From assembly GCF_017114915.1 (NCBI RefSeq), contig NZ_JAAUOE010000008.1, positions 14,743 through 53,243 of the forward strand: DNA of 38,501 nucleotides, written 5' to 3'. The notes beneath the pieces were generated by a model. The model saw only the letters and a program-made list of their open reading frames with translations, was not told the DNA's origin and did no database searches. The stretch is from Pseudomonas frederiksbergensis. GTDB lineage: Bacteria; Pseudomonadota; Gammaproteobacteria; Pseudomonadales; Pseudomonadaceae. This document shows positions 19,374-27,146 of the stretch, piece after piece (the first letter of the stretch is position 1; each line of letters starts with the position of its first letter). Position numbers and translations under genes: made by a program.

Positions 19374-20477
19374 ATGACGACGTTCAACTCCGGGGCCCAA
19401 CCCCAGAACCGTGCGCCTCAATCCATCGGCTTTTTGCTGCTGGACAATTTCACGCTGATTTCTCTGGCCTCCGCAGTGGAACCCCTGCGCATGGCCAACC
19501 AATTGTCCGGCCGCGAGCTGTATCGCTGGACCACACTCACCGTCGATGGCGGTCAGGTCTGGGCCAGTGACGGTCTGCAGATCACCCCCGACGCCGCCAT
19601 GCACAAAGCGCCGCCTCTGGACACCGTCATCGTTTGCGGTGGTATCGGCATCCAGCGCACCGTAACCCGCGAGCATGTGTCATGGCTGCAAAGCCAGGCG
19701 CGTCAGTCCCGTCGTCTCGGCGCGGTCTGCACCGGCAGCTGGGCCCTGGCCTGCGCCGGCTTGCTGGACGGTTTCGATTGCAGCGTGCACTGGGAATGCC
19801 TGGCGTCGATGCAGGAAGCCTTCCCGCGAGTGGCCATGAGCACCCGGCTGTTCACCCTCGACCGTAACCGTTTCACCAGCTCCGGCGGCACCGCGCCGCT
19901 GGACATGATGCTGCACCTGATCAGCCGCGATCACGGTCGTGAACTGTCGGCAGCGATTTCGGAGATGTTCGTCTACGAGCGCATCCGCAACGAGCAGGAT
20001 CACCAGCGCGTGCCACTCAAGCACATGCTCGGCACCAACCAGCCGAAGCTGCAGGAAATCGTGGCGCTGATGGAGGCCAACCTCGAAGAGCCGATCGACC
20101 TCGACGAGCTGGCGGTGTACGTCGCCGTTTCCCGTCGTCAGCTGGAGCGGTTGTTCCAGAAATACCTGCACTGCTCGCCGTCGCGTTACTACCTGAAACT
20201 GCGCTTGATCCGCGCTCGGCAATTGCTCAAGCAAACGCCGATGTCGATCATCGAAGTGGCGTCGGTGTGTGGGTTCGTGTCCACGCCGCACTTCTCCAAG
20301 TGCTACCGCGAATACTTCGGCATTCCGCCGCGTGACGAGCGCGTGGGCTCCAACACCACGCAACAAGTGGCGATGATGCCGCTGCCGCAAGCACTGGTGC
20401 TGTCGCCGTTGTCCGGGCCGCTGTCGGCGTTGAGCCAGGCGCGCAATGAGTCGACTTTCGCTAGCGTAAGGCTCTAA
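19374..20477 (+). CDS. gbdR: GbdR, AraC-family activator of betaine catabolism
   Basis: Transcriptional activator (367 aa) that responds to glycine betaine and dimethylglycine and turns on betaine, dimethylglycine and sarcosine catabolism and cbcXWV. N-terminal class I glutamine amidotransferase-like domain (about 15-190: SIGFLLLDNFTLISLASAVEPLRMAN, GAVCTGSWALACAGLLDG), then a double HTH of AraC type (about 225-325: DLDELAVYVAVSRRQLERLFQKYL, SIIEVASVCGFVSTPHFSKCYREYFGIPPRDER). The nucleophile-elbow cysteine (VCTG) is kept but family members are sensors, not enzymes. RBS AGGAG eight bases before ATG. A tail of about 40 residues after the HTH is low-complexity. Transcribed after a long leaderless gap containing the sigma-54-type promoter. 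Confidence 0.95.
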   Translation: MTTFNSGAQPQNRAPQSIGFLLLDNFTLISLASAVEPLRMANQLSGRELYRWTTLTVDGGQVWASDGLQITPDAAMHKAPPLDTVIVCGGIGIQRTVTREHVSWLQSQARQSRRLGAVCTGSWALACAGLLDGFDCSVHWECLASMQEAFPRVAMSTRLFTLDRNRFTSSGGTAPLDMMLHLISRDHGRELSAAISEMFVYERIRNEQDHQRVPLKHMLGTNQPKLQEIVALMEANLEEPIDLDELAVYVAVSRRQLERLFQKYLHCSPSRYYLKLRLIRARQLLKQTPMSIIEVASVCGFVSTPHFSKCYREYFGIPPRDERVGSNTTQQVAMMPLPQALVLSPLSGPLSALSQARNESTFASVRL

Positions 20478-20491
20478 AACGCGCGGGCTAT

Positions 20492-20586
20492 TGTGGCGAG
20501 GGGGCTTGCCCCCGTTGGGTCGCGCAGCGGCCCCAAGATTTTACGACTGCTGCGCAGCCGAACGGGGGCAAGCCCCCTCGCCACAG
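20492..20586. repeat. Inverted repeat pair, GTGGCGAGGGGGCTTGCCCC family (copy 2)
   Basis: Same family as 13780-13910: TGTGGCGAGGGGGCTTGCCC at the left, GGGGGCAAGCCCCCTCGCCA at the right, with an inner CGCAGC/GCTGCG pair. It fills the space between the convergent ends of gbdR and the small gene that follows, and may serve as a terminator for both. Confidence 0.9.
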
Positions 20587-20587
20587 G

Positions 20588-20851
20588 TCAGGCGCTACGG
20601 CTTTGCTGATACTCCGCCAACGCAGGCAGCAATTGCTTGTCGATCGCCTGGCGCACGGCCGGTAGAATGGTCGCGCTGCTGGTGTACATCTGCTTGACCA
20701 TGGTCCGAAGCGTCATGGCCCGTACGTCGTTCAAACCCCGTACCGCACACTCGCAAGCCTCCTGTGCGGTGGCGCCAGTGGGCACTTCAAATCCCAGCGC
20801 CTTGAGCTGGCCCAACAAGTCTTCCTGGTCAATCAAATCGGCGTGCATCAT
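20588..20851 (-). CDS. Conserved hypothetical protein, 87 aa, next to gbdR
   Basis: Small soluble protein (MMHADLIDQEDLLGQLKALG at the start) with no signal peptide, membrane segment or motif I recognise. It is acidic at the N-terminus and predicted mostly helical, with two Cys-free C-terminal helices (TLRTMVKQMYTSSATILPAV, AIDKQLLPALAEYQQS). Start ATG at 20851 has AAGGA eight bases upstream; a second ATG follows at 20848. A gene of similar size and place lies beside gbdR in P. aeruginosa (PA5381), which supports a real gene. Function unknown; convergent with gbdR. Confidence 0.7.
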   Translation of the reverse strand: MMHADLIDQEDLLGQLKALGFEVPTGATAQEACECAVRGLNDVRAMTLRTMVKQMYTSSATILPAVRQAIDKQLLPALAEYQQSRSA

Positions 20852-20958
20852 GACGCAATCCTTCTTCTGGGAACGGTGTCGTGGCTCGATTCTGGTAGGG
20901 GTGGTGGGCGTCGGCAAGGACGATTTGTCGCAATGGCAGCATTGGCTATGAACATGTC

Positions 20959-21101
20959 GTTTTCGGCTAACTTGCTAGCGAGAAGAGGGGGCACACTGGA
21001 CTCAGCTGGCTTCACGAAGGTTTGGTCACCCTCGCGCAACAGCTCCTCAACAGTACCCTCCTCAGCTCCGATCCTGTCACGGCTTGATCGGGGTTTTTTT
21101 T
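20959..21101 (+). ncRNA. Candidate small RNA upstream of the orphan terminator
   Basis: The plus strand here has no coding gene, yet ends in a clear intrinsic terminator (21066-21101). A possible promoter lies at a fitting distance: TTGTCG (20925-20930), 16 bp, TATGAA (20947-20952), giving a transcript of about 143 nt. The spacer is itself a dyad, CAATGGCAGCATTG (20931-20944), so the promoter may be controlled. Both flanking genes are on the minus strand, so no upstream gene explains the terminator. I do not recognise an Rfam family. The rest of the 303-bp gap holds only the promoter of the small minus-strand gene. Confidence 0.35.
21066..21101 (+). terminator. Orphan plus-strand intrinsic terminator
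   Basis: CTCCGATC (21066-21073) pairs with GATCGGGG (21086-21093) with one G-U pair, followed by eight T. There is no T run on the opposite strand, so it works rightward. Confidence 0.8.
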
Positions 21102-21116
21102 GCTTTGTTGAAAAGC

Positions 21117-21148
21117 AAAAGATCGCAGCCCGCAGGTTGCGATCTTTT
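21117..21148 (-). terminator. Terminator of the carnitine operon
   Basis: AAAAGATCGCA (21117-21127) and TGCGATCTTTT (21138-21148) form an 11-bp stem; read on the minus strand it ends in TTTTGCTTTT. It lies seven bases past the stop codon of the gamma-butyrobetaine hydroxylase gene, the last gene of the operon. Confidence 0.8.
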
Positions 21149-21154
21149 GGCGGT

Positions 21155-22318
21155 TTACCGTTGCAACACCAAAATGCGCGACAGCAATTCATCCCGGTCG
21201 ACATAGCACCCCTGGAAATGGCGGGCACCGGTGGCGGGGTCGAAGGCGTTGCGGGCGTGGAGGGTGCGGCGGTTGTCGAAGCACCACAGTTCGCCGGAAT
21301 TGAGCCGCGTCATCACCCGGAAGCGCGCTTCGCGGGTCATTGCAATGAAGCGCCGGTAAGCACGATAGAGCCTGGGCATCTGCTCCACCGAAGCATCGAA
21401 CGGCCCACGCAGAAAGTTCGCCATGCGGATTTCCGATACCTGCCCTGACGTATCCAGCGCGATGATCGGCGCCAGGCAGCGGTAGTCGCTGTGACGATCC
21501 TTGTTGCGGAACTCTACGGGGATTTCACACAAGGCCTGAAACGCCTCGGGATCTTCCTGGCGCAAGGTTTGGGCGATGGCAAAACCATCGACGAAAATAC
21601 TCTCGCCTCCGTCGGCGTCATTGACCAGGCAATGCAGAAATTGCAGCCCCGGTTGCAACTCCCGGGTCGGCAAATCGCTGTGCAGTGGCAGGTTGAAGGC
21701 GGTGTAGGCATTGCTGTCGGCATCGGCCTTGGATTGCACGTTGAACAGCACGCCGAAATTGCTCTCGCGGATGAACGAAATCCGCTGGGCGATCAGCTTC
21801 AGCGAGCCCGGCTCGGTGGGTACGCCGCGCACTTGAGTCAGGCCGATATCACGCACGGCCAACAGCCATTGCAGCAAGGCGTCGTTGTTCTCCATCAGGG
21901 CCTGGTATTCGAAAACTGGCAGCTGCAAATCACTGTACCAAAGCCTGGCTCTCGGTTTGCCGGCCTGGCGTTCAGCGCGAGACTCATCGTCATAGGCGTG
22001 GGCCCGCAGCCAGCCCGGATCGAAGCGGCTGAGATGACCGTCCTGCCAATCGACGCACAGGCATCCTTGAGCATCGACCGTGGCGTTTTCAGGCATCAGA
22101 TGCTCGGCGACATCGACGATCTCCAGCACCTGCTCGCGGGTCACCGTGTAGACACATTTCGGGCACGGGCAGTTGTCCCGCAGCCATTGATGATGAAAAG
22201 GGCTGACCCGACCGTCCGCCCACGTCACTTGAATGCGGTCCGCCAGGGTGTGCACGGCGGTCAACGCGCTGATCAACGGATAGGTACGGAAATCGGCAAA
22301 AGCGGCGGCGGTGTTCAT
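21155..22318 (-). CDS. Gamma-butyrobetaine hydroxylase (2-oxoglutarate dioxygenase)
   Basis: Fe(II)/2-oxoglutarate dioxygenase (387 aa) that hydroxylates gamma-butyrobetaine to L-carnitine; the characterised Pseudomonas sp. AK1 enzyme is nearly the same length. N-terminal zinc-binding domain with C50, C52, C55 and H95 (RDNCPCPKC ... DGHL), spaced as in human BBOX1. Catalytic TauD-like domain with iron ligands H213, D215 (LPLHSDLPTRE) and H354 (NRRTLHARNAFD); 2-oxoglutarate-binding arginine probably in HARN or ARHFQG. Start ATG at 22318 with AAGGAG formed across the preceding stop codon, ten bases after cdhB. Its place at the end of the carnitine operon makes gamma-butyrobetaine the entry substrate. 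Confidence 0.92.
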   Translation of the reverse strand: MNTAAAFADFRTYPLISALTAVHTLADRIQVTWADGRVSPFHHQWLRDNCPCPKCVYTVTREQVLEIVDVAEHLMPENATVDAQGCLCVDWQDGHLSRFDPGWLRAHAYDDESRAERQAGKPRARLWYSDLQLPVFEYQALMENNDALLQWLLAVRDIGLTQVRGVPTEPGSLKLIAQRISFIRESNFGVLFNVQSKADADSNAYTAFNLPLHSDLPTRELQPGLQFLHCLVNDADGGESIFVDGFAIAQTLRQEDPEAFQALCEIPVEFRNKDRHSDYRCLAPIIALDTSGQVSEIRMANFLRGPFDASVEQMPRLYRAYRRFIAMTREARFRVMTRLNSGELWCFDNRRTLHARNAFDPATGARHFQGCYVDRDELLSRILVLQR

Positions 22319-22328
22319 GGCGAGCTCC

Positions 22329-22808
22329 TTATTGTTTTTCGGGCGGTAACGCGATCACCCGGCCGATCCAGGCGGGTGCGGGCAGGTCGGCCTGCTCGGC
22401 GACAATGGCCTGCAGCTTGCTCAAGGTTTCGTCGCTGAACGGTGCGGAGCGCGGCCCGGCGAGATCGACGTGCAGCAGCATTTGTTCATTGCCCGCCAGT
22501 TCCTTGTCACCGCCCACCAGATGCAGGCTGTGGTAGAGGTGCAGGCGCTTGCGATCATGGCCGATGATCTGCGTGTGCACCTCGACCTCGGCATCGAGCT
22601 TCACTTCATGCAGGTAGTTGAGGTGCAGTTCGAGGGTGAACAGCGAGTTTGCGCTGGCTTCGCGGTTGTTGCTGTCCATGCCCAATCGATCCATCAGCGC
22701 GTCGGTGGCGTAGCTGAAAATCAGCAGGTAGAAGGCATCGCGCAGGTGGCCGTTGTAGTCGACCCAGTCGGGGATGATTCTGGTTTGGTAGGTGGTGAGG
22801 GTGGGCAT
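22329..22808 (-). CDS. cdhB: Betainyl-CoA thioesterase CdhB
   Basis: Hotdog-fold thioesterase (159 aa) of the 4-hydroxybenzoyl-CoA thioesterase type. The motif D17-YNGHLRDAFYL matches the DxxGHVNNxxY active-site block with the catalytic acid at D17. In the carnitine pathway it releases glycine betaine from betainyl-CoA. I start at MPTLTTYQTRI (ATG at 22808, GGAGAG upstream); the open frame runs on through a REP repeat and that part is excluded. It follows cdhA and precedes the gamma-butyrobetaine hydroxylase gene. Assignment to betainyl-CoA rests on operon context rather than on residues. Confidence 0.85.
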   Translation of the reverse strand: MPTLTTYQTRIIPDWVDYNGHLRDAFYLLIFSYATDALMDRLGMDSNNREASANSLFTLELHLNYLHEVKLDAEVEVHTQIIGHDRKRLHLYHSLHLVGGDKELAGNEQMLLHVDLAGPRSAPFSDETLSKLQAIVAEQADLPAPAWIGRVIALPPEKQ

Positions 22809-22835
22809 GATTCTCTCCAGGCATGATCGGGGGAT

Positions 22836-22942
22836 GATCGTTCCCACGCCCCGCGTGGGAATGCAGCCCGGGACGCTCCGCGTCCCAAGAGCGGACGCAG
22901 AGCGTCCATTGAGGCATTCCCACGCAGAGCGTGGGAACGATC
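22836..22942. repeat. REP-type inverted pair, GTTCCCACGC family (copy 4)
   Basis: Same family as 1204-1312. It sits between cdhA and cdhB inside the carnitine operon, with 28 bp to the cdhB start codon. Confidence 0.92.
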
Positions 22943-22954
22943 AGTGTGGAGGGG

Positions 22955-23920
22955 TTACTCGCTGAACGTCATGCCGTGCTTGGCCTTGGTGGTCTTCACC
23001 GCCTCCAGCACCGCCAGCAGGCAATCATCACGATAGCGCTCCAGCGCCGAGATGCTGTGCTTGCCCAACTGATCGCTGGTGCCATCCACCACATCATCGA
23101 TCAATTTGTCGGTCAGCTCCGGTGCCGGCAGATAGGTCCACGGCAACTGCAACGCCGGCCCGAACTGCGCCATGAAGTGGCGCATGCCCGCATCGCCACC
23201 CGCCAGGGTGTACGTCAGGAAGGTGCCCATGAACGACCAGCGCAGGCCTGCGCCAAAACGAATCGCATCGTCGATTTCACCGGTGGTCGCCACGCCGTCG
23301 TTAACCAGGTGCAGCGCCTCGCGCCACAACGCTTCGAGCAAGCGGTCAGCGATAAACCCCGGCACTTCCTTGCGTACATGCAACGGGCGCATCCCCAGGG
23401 ATTCGTAGACTTTCATCGCCGCTTGCACCGCTTCTGGTGCGGTGTTTTTACCGCCGACCACTTCCACCAATGGCAGCAGGTAAACCGGGTTGAACGGGTG
23501 CCCGACCACGCAGCGTTCCGGGTGGGTAGAACTCTCGTAGAACTCGCTCGGCAGCAGTCCCGAAGTGCTGGAACCGATCAACGCATTGGGCTTGGCCGCC
23601 GCGCTGATTTTGCTGTGCAGTTCCAGTTTCAGTTCCAGGCGCTCAGGGGCGCTTTCCTGAATGAAATCCGCGTCGCGAACGCATTCTTCGATGGTGGCGA
23701 CAAAGCGCAGCCGATTTTGCGATGCGCCGGGTGCCAGGCCTTGTTTCTCCAGTGCTCCCCAGGCATTGGCGACGCGTTTGCGCAGCGCCGCTTCGGCGCC
23801 GGGCGCCGGGTCCCAGGCCACCACATCGAGGCCGTGGGCGAGGGCGCGGGACACCCAGCCGCTGCCGATGACACCGCTGCCCAGCGCTGCGAAGGTTTTG
23901 ATATCAGTGATAAAGCTCAT
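22955..23920 (-). CDS. cdhA: L-carnitine dehydrogenase CdhA
   Basis: NAD-dependent oxidoreductase (321 aa, the usual size) of the 3-hydroxyacyl-CoA dehydrogenase superfamily that oxidises L-carnitine to 3-dehydrocarnitine. Seen: Rossmann motif [20 protein letters not shown] followed by the acidic strand end VVAWDPAP, the catalytic block [18 protein letters not shown] with His and Glu, and the C-terminal helical domain ([33 protein letters not shown]). Start ATG at 23920 ([10 protein letters not shown]) with AGGAAG upstream; upstream open frame is repeat-derived. It is between cdhC and cdhB and separated from each by a repeat pair. Confidence 0.94.
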   Translation of the reverse strand: MSFITDIKTFAALGSGVIGSGWVSRALAHGLDVVAWDPAPGAEAALRKRVANAWGALEKQGLAPGASQNRLRFVATIEECVRDADFIQESAPERLELKLELHSKISAAAKPNALIGSSTSGLLPSEFYESSTHPERCVVGHPFNPVYLLPLVEVVGGKNTAPEAVQAAMKVYESLGMRPLHVRKEVPGFIADRLLEALWREALHLVNDGVATTGEIDDAIRFGAGLRWSFMGTFLTYTLAGGDAGMRHFMAQFGPALQLPWTYLPAPELTDKLIDDVVDGTSDQLGKHSISALERYRDDCLLAVLEAVKTTKAKHGMTFSE

Positions 23921-23950
23921 GGCGACTTCCTGAATGAGTTCGGTGATCCC

Positions 23951-24044
23951 TGTAGGAGCCGGCTTGCCGGCGAAGGCGGTTTCAGCACCACCGAACATGG
24001 CGGCGGATGTGCCGGCCTCTTCGCCGGCAAGCCGGCTCCTACAG
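23951..24044. repeat. Inverted repeat pair, TGTAGGAGCCGGCTTGCCGG family (copy 2)
   Basis: Left arm TGTAGGAGCCGGCTTGCCGG then CGAAGG; right arm TTCGCCGGCAAGCCGGCTCC then TACAG. Same family as 18858-18937. Located between cdhC and cdhA within the operon. Confidence 0.9.
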
Positions 24045-24059
24045 GGGGGGATGTATGGG

Positions 24060-24947
24060 TCAGCCGCGTTTGGTCAGGCCCATTTTTGCCCGGCCTTCAG
24101 CCGGGGTCAGAACCCGGGCGCCGAGGCGGCTGAGGATTTCCGAGGCGCGTTCGACCAGTTGGCCGTTGGTCGCCAATACGCCTTTGTCCAGCCACAGGTT
24201 GTCTTCCAGGCCGACCCGCACGTTGCCGCCGAGCAGCACCGCTTGCGCCGCCATCGGCATCTGCATGCGTCCGATGCCGAACGCCGCCCAGACCGCATTG
24301 GCCGGCAGGTTGTCGACCATGGCTTTCATGGTGGTGGTGTCGGCCGGCGCGCCCCACGGAATGCCCAGGCACAGCTGGAACAACGGGTTATCCAGCAGGC
24401 CTTCCTTGATCATCTGTTTGGCGAACCACAGGTGACCGGTGTCGAAGATTTCCAGCTCGGCCTTCACGCCCAGCTCTTGAATGCGTTTGGCCCCAGCACG
24501 TAGCTGCGCAGGGGTGGACACGTAAATGGTGTCGCCATCGCCGAAGTTCAGGGTGCCGCAATCCAGGGTGCAGATTTCCGGCAGCAGTTCTTCGACGTGG
24601 GCCAGACGGGTCAGCGGGCCGACCAGGTCGGTGTTCGGGCCGAACTCCATCGGGTTTTCGCCCGCGCCGATTTCCAGGTCGCCGCCCATGCCGGCGGTGA
24701 GGTTGACGATGATGTCGACGTCCGCCTCGCGGATGCGCTCCATCACTTCACGGTACAGCGCCACGTCACGGCTGAACTTGCCGGTTTGCGGGTCGCGAAC
24801 GTGGCAGTGGACCACGGTGGCGCCCGCCTTGGCGGCCTCCACGGCGGCGGCGGCGATTTGTTTCGGGGTGACCGGCACGTGTGGGCTTTTGGCGGTCGTG
24901 TCGCCAGCACCGGTGAGTGCGCAGGTGATGATGACGTCGTGGTTCAT
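24060..24947 (-). CDS. cdhC: 3-dehydrocarnitine cleavage enzyme CdhC (BKACE family)
   Basis: Beta-keto acid cleavage enzyme (295 aa, formerly DUF849): condenses 3-dehydrocarnitine with acetyl-CoA and releases acetoacetate and betainyl-CoA. Seen: [13 protein letters not shown] at the N-terminus, the zinc-binding [17 protein letters not shown] (H-x-H), [18 protein letters not shown], and the C-terminal block [31 protein letters not shown], a family hallmark. Start ATG at 24947 with AGGAA upstream. It is the second gene of the operon, 72 bp after caiX. Cofactor zinc and reaction are family knowledge; substrate is set by context. Confidence 0.94.
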   Translation of the reverse strand: MNHDVIITCALTGAGDTTAKSPHVPVTPKQIAAAAVEAAKAGATVVHCHVRDPQTGKFSRDVALYREVMERIREADVDIIVNLTAGMGGDLEIGAGENPMEFGPNTDLVGPLTRLAHVEELLPEICTLDCGTLNFGDGDTIYVSTPAQLRAGAKRIQELGVKAELEIFDTGHLWFAKQMIKEGLLDNPLFQLCLGIPWGAPADTTTMKAMVDNLPANAVWAAFGIGRMQMPMAAQAVLLGGNVRVGLEDNLWLDKGVLATNGQLVERASEILSRLGARVLTPAEGRAKMGLTKRG

Positions 24948-25019
24948 TAGGCGGTTTCCTTCAGGCGTAGTGATCCGTCGCGCAGCCACGGCGGGCCGCG
25001 CAGCGGTGATTTCAGTGAT

Positions 25020-25964
25020 TTATTGGCTGGTCAGCTTCAGGTTTTCAGCGGCCGGTTTGCCATCGAAAGTGGTCACGCCTTCAAGCCAGCGTTGCTTGTC
25101 TTGCGGGTGATCCTTGAGCCATTGTCTGGCCGACTCGAAGGCGTCCTTGTGATCGAGCAGCGGTTGCATCATCCGGCTCTCGTCTTCGGCGGTGAACGTC
25201 AGGTTGCTCAGCAGGCGGCCGATGTTCGGGCATTGCTGCGCGTAGTTCGGCGCGGTGACGGTCCAGACCGTGGCCATGCCTTCGTTCGGGCCCAGGGCGT
25301 CGTCGCTGCCGGTGAGGTAGGTCATCTGCACGTTGACGTTCATCGGGTGCGGCGCCCAGCCGAAGAACACCACGGCTTCCTTGCGGCGCACCGCGCGATC
25401 CACTGCCGCCAGCATGCCGGCTTCGCTGGACTCGACCAGCTGGAACTTGCCCAGGCCGAACTGGTTCTTGGCGATCATCGCCTTGATCTGGGTGTTGGCG
25501 CCCGAGCCAGGTTCGATGCCGTAGATTTTGCCGCCCAGTTCTTTTTCGAACCTGGCGATGTCGGCGAAGGTTTTCAGGCCCTTGTCGGCAAGGTAAGTCG
25601 GTACCGCGAGGGTGGCGCGGGCGTCCTTGAGGCTTGGCGCTTCAAGCACCTTGACCTGCTTGGCATCGACAAACGGCGTGATGGTCTGGGTCATCAGCGG
25701 GTTCCAGTAGCCCAGGAACAGGTCCAGGCGCTGGTCACGAATGCCGGCGAAGACGATTTGCTGGGAGGCGCTGGTTTGTTTGGTGCTGTAGCCGAGGCCG
25801 TCGAGCAGGACTTGGGTCATGGCGCTGGTGGCGATCACGTCGGTCCAGTTCACTACGCCCATGCGCACGTTCTGGCACGACGCGGGTTCGGCCGCCATGA
25901 CGCTGGCGCTCAAGAAAGCGGTACCGCTGAGTGCAAGAACACAGCTGCTGATCAGTCGTTTCAT
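25020..25964 (-). CDS. caiX: Carnitine-binding periplasmic protein CaiX
   Basis: Periplasmic substrate-binding protein (314 aa) with signal peptide MKRLISSCVLALSGTAFLSA and probable cleavage near VMA-AEP. Homologous to CbcX: VNWTDVIATSAMTQVLLDGLGY, LDLFLGYWNPLMTQTI, KIYGIEPGSGANTQ and VVFFGWAPHPMNVN are equivalent blocks, including the aromatic ligands of the trimethylammonium pocket. No permease or ATPase gene accompanies it, so it probably delivers carnitine (and perhaps gamma-butyrobetaine) to CbcWV. Start ATG at 25964 with GAGGAA upstream. First gene of the carnitine operon, divergent from cdhR. Confidence 0.93.
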   Translation of the reverse strand: MKRLISSCVLALSGTAFLSASVMAAEPASCQNVRMGVVNWTDVIATSAMTQVLLDGLGYSTKQTSASQQIVFAGIRDQRLDLFLGYWNPLMTQTITPFVDAKQVKVLEAPSLKDARATLAVPTYLADKGLKTFADIARFEKELGGKIYGIEPGSGANTQIKAMIAKNQFGLGKFQLVESSEAGMLAAVDRAVRRKEAVVFFGWAPHPMNVNVQMTYLTGSDDALGPNEGMATVWTVTAPNYAQQCPNIGRLLSNLTFTAEDESRMMQPLLDHKDAFESARQWLKDHPQDKQRWLEGVTTFDGKPAAENLKLTSQ

Positions 25965-26052
25965 GTCGGGTTCCTCGGCAGGTCGTTATTGTGGGGTCCG
26001 GTGTCTGATGCGCCGGTGATGCCAAGTTACGCAGCAAAGTCCTTGTGAAAAC

Positions 26053-26087
26053 GCACTGCGGCGACCAGCTCTTGCACTGCGGCGACC
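26053..26087. promoter_or_regulatory. Perfect 14-bp direct repeat, 21 bp apart, between caiX and cdhR
   Basis: GCACTGCGGCGACC occurs at 26053-26066 and again at 26074-26087 with no mismatch, exactly two helical turns apart, about midway between the divergent starts of caiX and cdhR. This is the expected form of an AraC-family site, most simply that of CdhR. The repeat is seen; the regulator is inferred. Confidence 0.65.
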
Positions 26088-26171
26088 TGCGCACTTGAAT
26101 GCCGCTGGCAAGTGGCGTATCAACGTCCACACGCTACCCGCCCTCTCGCTACCTGCCATCGAGTGCGCTCC

Positions 26172-27119
26172 ATGTCCCAGGATTTCTACTTCTTGTTGAT
26201 GCCGGGTTTTTCGGCGATCGGTTTCATCTCGGCGATCGAGCCACTGCGGGTCGCCAATCGCTTTCGCGGCGAGCTGTATCGCTGGCATGTGTTGAGCGCT
26301 GATGGCGGGGCGGTTCTGGCCAGTAACGGTATGTCGGTCAACGCCGATGCCGCGCTGGAACCGCTGAAGAAAGGCGCGACCCTGCTGGTGGTCGCCGGTT
26401 TCGAACCGCTCAAGTTCATCACCCCGGCCCTGGAGCATTGGTTACGTCGGCTGGACAACGAAGGCGTGACCCTTGGCGCCATCGACACCGGCAGTTTCAT
26501 CCTCGCCGAAGCCGGCTTGCTCGACGGCCATCGCCTGACCCTGCACTGGGAAGCCATCGACGCCTTCAAGGAATCCTACCCACAGCTCAGCGTCACCCAG
26601 GAACTGTTCGAGATCGACCGCCGCCGCATCACCTCCGCCGGCGGCACCGCCTCCATCGACCTGATGCTCGACCTCATCGCCCAGGCCCATGGTCCGGAAC
26701 TGGCGATTCAGGTCAGCGAACAATTCGTGCTCGGCCGCATCCGTCCGCGCAAAGACCACCAACGGATGGAAGTCGCCACGCGGTATGGCATCAGCAACAA
26801 GAAACTGGTGCATGTCATCGGGGAGATGGAACAGCACAGCGAACCGCCGCTCAGCACTTTGGAGCTGGCGGAATCGATCAAAGTGACCCGGCGTCAGCTA
26901 GAGCGCCTGTTTCGCCTGCACCTCAACGACACGCCGAGCAATTTCTATCTGCGGTTGCGGCTGGAAAAGGCGCGGCAGCTGCTGCGCCAGACGGACATGA
27001 GTGTGTTGGAAGTGAGTATCGCCTGCGGGTTTGAATCGCCGTCGTATTTCACCCGCAGTTATCGGGCGAGGTTTGAACGGTGCCCGCGGGAGGATCGTCG
27101 GCAAAGCCAAAAGGCCTGA
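26172..27119 (+). CDS. cdhR: CdhR, AraC-family activator of the carnitine operon
   Basis: Transcriptional activator (315 aa) related to GbdR: class I amidotransferase-like sensor domain (FYFLLMPGFSAIGFISAIEPLRVANRF, LGAIDTGSFILAEAGLLDGHRLTLHWEA), then AraC double HTH (LSTLELAESIKVTRRQLERLFRLHLNDTPSNFYL, DMSVLEVSIACGFESPSYFTRSYRARF). The elbow residue that is Cys in GbdR is Asp here (AIDTG). In P. aeruginosa CdhR activates the carnitine genes in response to carnitine. Start ATG at 26172 (MSQDFYF) has only a weak GAG upstream; 20 more codons are open but lack family similarity. Divergent from caiX. Confidence 0.94.
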   Translation: MSQDFYFLLMPGFSAIGFISAIEPLRVANRFRGELYRWHVLSADGGAVLASNGMSVNADAALEPLKKGATLLVVAGFEPLKFITPALEHWLRRLDNEGVTLGAIDTGSFILAEAGLLDGHRLTLHWEAIDAFKESYPQLSVTQELFEIDRRRITSAGGTASIDLMLDLIAQAHGPELAIQVSEQFVLGRIRPRKDHQRMEVATRYGISNKKLVHVIGEMEQHSEPPLSTLELAESIKVTRRQLERLFRLHLNDTPSNFYLRLRLEKARQLLRQTDMSVLEVSIACGFESPSYFTRSYRARFERCPREDRRQSQKA

Positions 27120-27136
27120 AACCGGCCTCCTACAGG
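27105..27136. repeat. Partial repeat unit at the end of cdhR
   Basis: AAAAGGCCTGAAACCGGCCT then CCTACAGG: a shortened relative of the GGCTTGCCGG...CTCCTACAG family, overlapping the last codons of cdhR. AGGCC/GGCCT can form a hairpin at the convergent junction with the DUF3010 gene. Confidence 0.5.
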
Positions 27137-27146
27137 ATTTGTGTCG

